Source of the DNA: Acidimicrobiaceae bacterium
Lineage (GTDB): Bacteria > Actinomycetota > Acidimicrobiia > Acidimicrobiales > UBA8190
Direction of reading: 5' to 3'
Length of the DNA stretch: 7,014 bases
Assembly: GCA_003453695.1 (NCBI GenBank)
Contig: DMNK01000026.1
Coordinates: 283 to 7,296, forward strand
Below are positions 5,546-7,014 of the stretch, piece after piece (position 1 is the first letter of the stretch; the number at the start of each line of letters is the position of its first letter). The notes beneath the pieces are model-generated. The model had not been told where the DNA came from. It was given only the letters and a program-made list of their open reading frames with translations, and searched no databases. The position numbers were made by a program, and so were the translations under genes.

Positions 5546-7014
5546 ATGCGGCATGTAGTGCATCGGCCAGTTTCTGTGGCAAATCGGGGGGTGCCAGAGA
5601 CGAGAAGGCCGAGGTGGCGGCATCGGGCCATGGGCCTCGGGACCGCCTTGTTCGCTACCGCGCTGGTCACCCCCGCCCTGGCCACCTCGGCCTCGGCGGA
5701 CCCGCTCACCACCAGCCCCTACATCGTCGCCACGCCGGGCACGGTCGGCTCCCTCCTGGCCCAGACCGACGTGCTGTCGGTCGCCGGGCAGGTCGTCCAG
5801 CCCCTGCCCGCCGCCAACGGGGTCGAGGCCAACCTCACCTCCCCCGAGGTGTCTGTCCTTTCGGCCCTCCCAGGAGTCGTGGTCACCCCCGACGTGGCGG
5901 TGTCGGTGCAGGGGCTTCCCGCCGGCTCCACCCACCCACCGTCAGATGTCTTCCTGAAGCAGACCGGGGCCAACAGCTCCTGGTCGGCGGGAGACACCGG
6001 ATCGGGGGTCAATGTCGCTGTCCTCGACACCGGCATCGCCCCCCTTCCCGACTTGGCCGGCCGTCTGGTCGGCGGAGTCGACCTGTCGGGTGAAGGCAAC
6101 CCCTTCCACGACAGCTACGGACACGGAACGTTCGACGCCGGCTTGATAGCGGGGAACGGCGCCTCGTCCAACGGCAAGTACGAGGGCGAGGCGCCGAGCG
6201 CCGGGTTGGTGTCGGTCAAGGTGGCTGGGGCGAGCGGCAGCACCGACCTGGCCACGGTCATCGCCGGCGTCGGGTGGACAGTCGACAACCGCGCCGCCCT
6301 CCACATCGGCGTGCTCAACATGTCGCTCGGCTACCAGCCGCTCGAGTCGTCCGCTCTCGACCCGCTCGACACCGCCGTCGAGACGGCCTGGCAGTCCGGC
6401 ATCGTGGTCGTGGTCTCCGCCGGGAACGTCGGGCCGTTCAACGGCACCGTCGAGTCCCCGGGCGACGATCCGCTCGTCATCACGGTCGGCGCCCTCGACG
6501 ACGGGGGACAAGGGAACGTCGGCAACGACACCATGACCGACTTCTCGAGCGTCGGGCCCACCAACCCCGATGGCTGGCTGAAGCCGGACCTCGTGACGTC
6601 GGGCCGTTCGGTCGTCAGCCTGGCGGCACCGGGCTCCACCATCTACAACGGTTACCCGGGCGCCCGCATCGGGAGCGGCAACTTCGTCGGCTCCGGCACG
6701 TCGTTCAGCGCCGCGATCACGAGCGGTGCCGCCGCCCTGCTCCTGTCGGCCAACTCCGGGTATTCGCCCAACACCGTCAAAGGTGTCCTGCTCGCCTCCA
6801 CGATGGCGGGCCCCGTGGGCAACCCGGTGGTGGACGGTCACGGCGACCTGAACGTCGCCAACGCCCGTGCCATGGCGCCGGTGACCTACAACCAGGCGCC
6901 CAGCCTGGTCGCCGTCCCCATCGGCGCCACCGTGGCGCTCGGCACGGCCTGGGGCCAGTCGACCTGGAACCCGGCCAACTGGTCGAGCATGGCCTGGAAC
7001 GGGGAGTCCTGGAA
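5546..7014 (+). CDS. Secreted S8 family (subtilisin-like) serine protease, 3' end missing
   Basis: The frame is open for 489 codons to the window edge. A basic n-region and a hydrophobic core (about 29-47) end in ATSASA-D, a good signal peptidase I site after residue 51. Residues 57-120 look like a diverged inhibitor-I9-type propeptide (YIVATPG near the start, LPGVVVTPDVAV at the end). The peptidase S8 domain spans about 133-443. Its catalytic Asp is D161 (AVLDTGI), His is H193 (YGHGT), the oxyanion Asn is N294 (SAGNVGP) and the nucleophile is S386 (GTSFSAA), so an active exported endopeptidase is expected. After the domain comes a spacer, then tryptophans at exactly every fifth residue from 469. 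The ATG at 5546 is preferred for its ribosome-binding site. However, codons 2-15 use unusually many A/T third positions, so GTG at 5591 or ATG at 5630, both in frame and both leaving a usable signal peptide, remain possible. The natural substrate is unknown. Confidence 0.9.
   Translation, partial: MRHVVHRPVSVANRGVPETRRPRWRHRAMGLGTALFATALVTPALATSASADPLTTSPYIVATPGTVGSLLAQTDVLSVAGQVVQPLPAANGVEANLTSPEVSVLSALPGVVVTPDVAVSVQGLPAGSTHPPSDVFLKQTGANSSWSAGDTGSGVNVAVLDTGIAPLPDLAGRLVGGVDLSGEGNPFHDSYGHGTFDAGLIAGNGASSNGKYEGEAPSAGLVSVKVAGASGSTDLATVIAGVGWTVDNRAALHIGVLNMSLGYQPLESSALDPLDTAVETAWQSGIVVVVSAGNVGPFNGTVESPGDDPLVITVGALDDGGQGNVGNDTMTDFSSVGPTNPDGWLKPDLVTSGRSVVSLAAPGSTIYNGYPGARIGSGNFVGSGTSFSAAITSGAAALLLSANSGYSPNTVKGVLLASTMAGPVGNPVVDGHGDLNVANARAMAPVTYNQAPSLVAVPIGATVALGTAWGQSTWNPANWSSMAWNGESW
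6950..7014 (+). repeat. Start of a tryptophan pentad repeat in the protease C-terminus
   Basis: TGG codons lie at 6950, 6965, 6980, 6995 and 7010, a strict 15-nt step, encoding W469, W474, W479, W484 and W489 with small polar residues and Asn/Gly between (units WGQST, WNPAN, WSSMA, WNGES). The array is cut by the window edge, so its full copy number is unseen. Trp-rich pentad tails occur, from memory, in some actinobacterial subtilases. A cell-wall or surface-binding role is a guess. Confidence 0.7.

Overview
The window is GC-rich DNA with strongly G/C-ending codons, GTG starts, start codons placed directly behind -10 elements, and a secreted subtilase with a long basic n-region. This fits a high-GC actinobacterium. 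A lineage near the Acidimicrobiia is my guess from gene flavour and is not demonstrated.

Left part (1-2266, + strand): the 3' part of a branched-chain-amino-acid-type (LivG/LivF-like) ABC ATPase. It overlaps by 4 bp a gene for a 500-residue membrane-anchored extracytoplasmic protein. The C-terminal half of that protein reads like a TIM-barrel glycosidase that has lost its catalytic glutamates. The two genes look translationally coupled, so the extracytoplasmic protein probably belongs with the transporter or its cargo.

Middle part (2350-4459): a divergent pair. On the - strand is a 143-residue helical protein of unknown function, apparently read from a leaderless mRNA. On the + strand is a 506-residue MFS transporter of the phosphate:H+ symporter (PHS, Pho84-like) family with the phosphate- and proton-site residues in place. 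The spacer between them holds the best signal in the window: six GTTCACC-like heptamers in exact 11-nt phase (2814-2875), the architecture of an actinobacterial PHO box bound by PhoP. A small hairpin that buries the transporter's Shine-Dalgarno lies just downstream. The simplest reading is a PhoP-controlled phosphate uptake gene, whose divergent neighbour may share the control because the same array overlaps its -35 region.

Right part (4460-7014, + strand): a monocistronic SnoaL/NTF2-like 126-residue protein with a leaderless-type start and a good intrinsic terminator, then an unrecognised 63-residue small protein with a good RBS. A 253-nt intergenic region follows, with a weak terminator, an 11-bp-phased direct repeat and a good -10 element. 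Last is the first 489 codons of a secreted S8 (subtilisin-like) protease that runs off the end. The protease has a signal peptide, a diverged propeptide and a complete Asp/His/Asn/Ser active site. Just before the cut it enters a repeat with a tryptophan every fifth residue.

No tRNA, rRNA, CRISPR array, insertion sequence or phage gene was seen.
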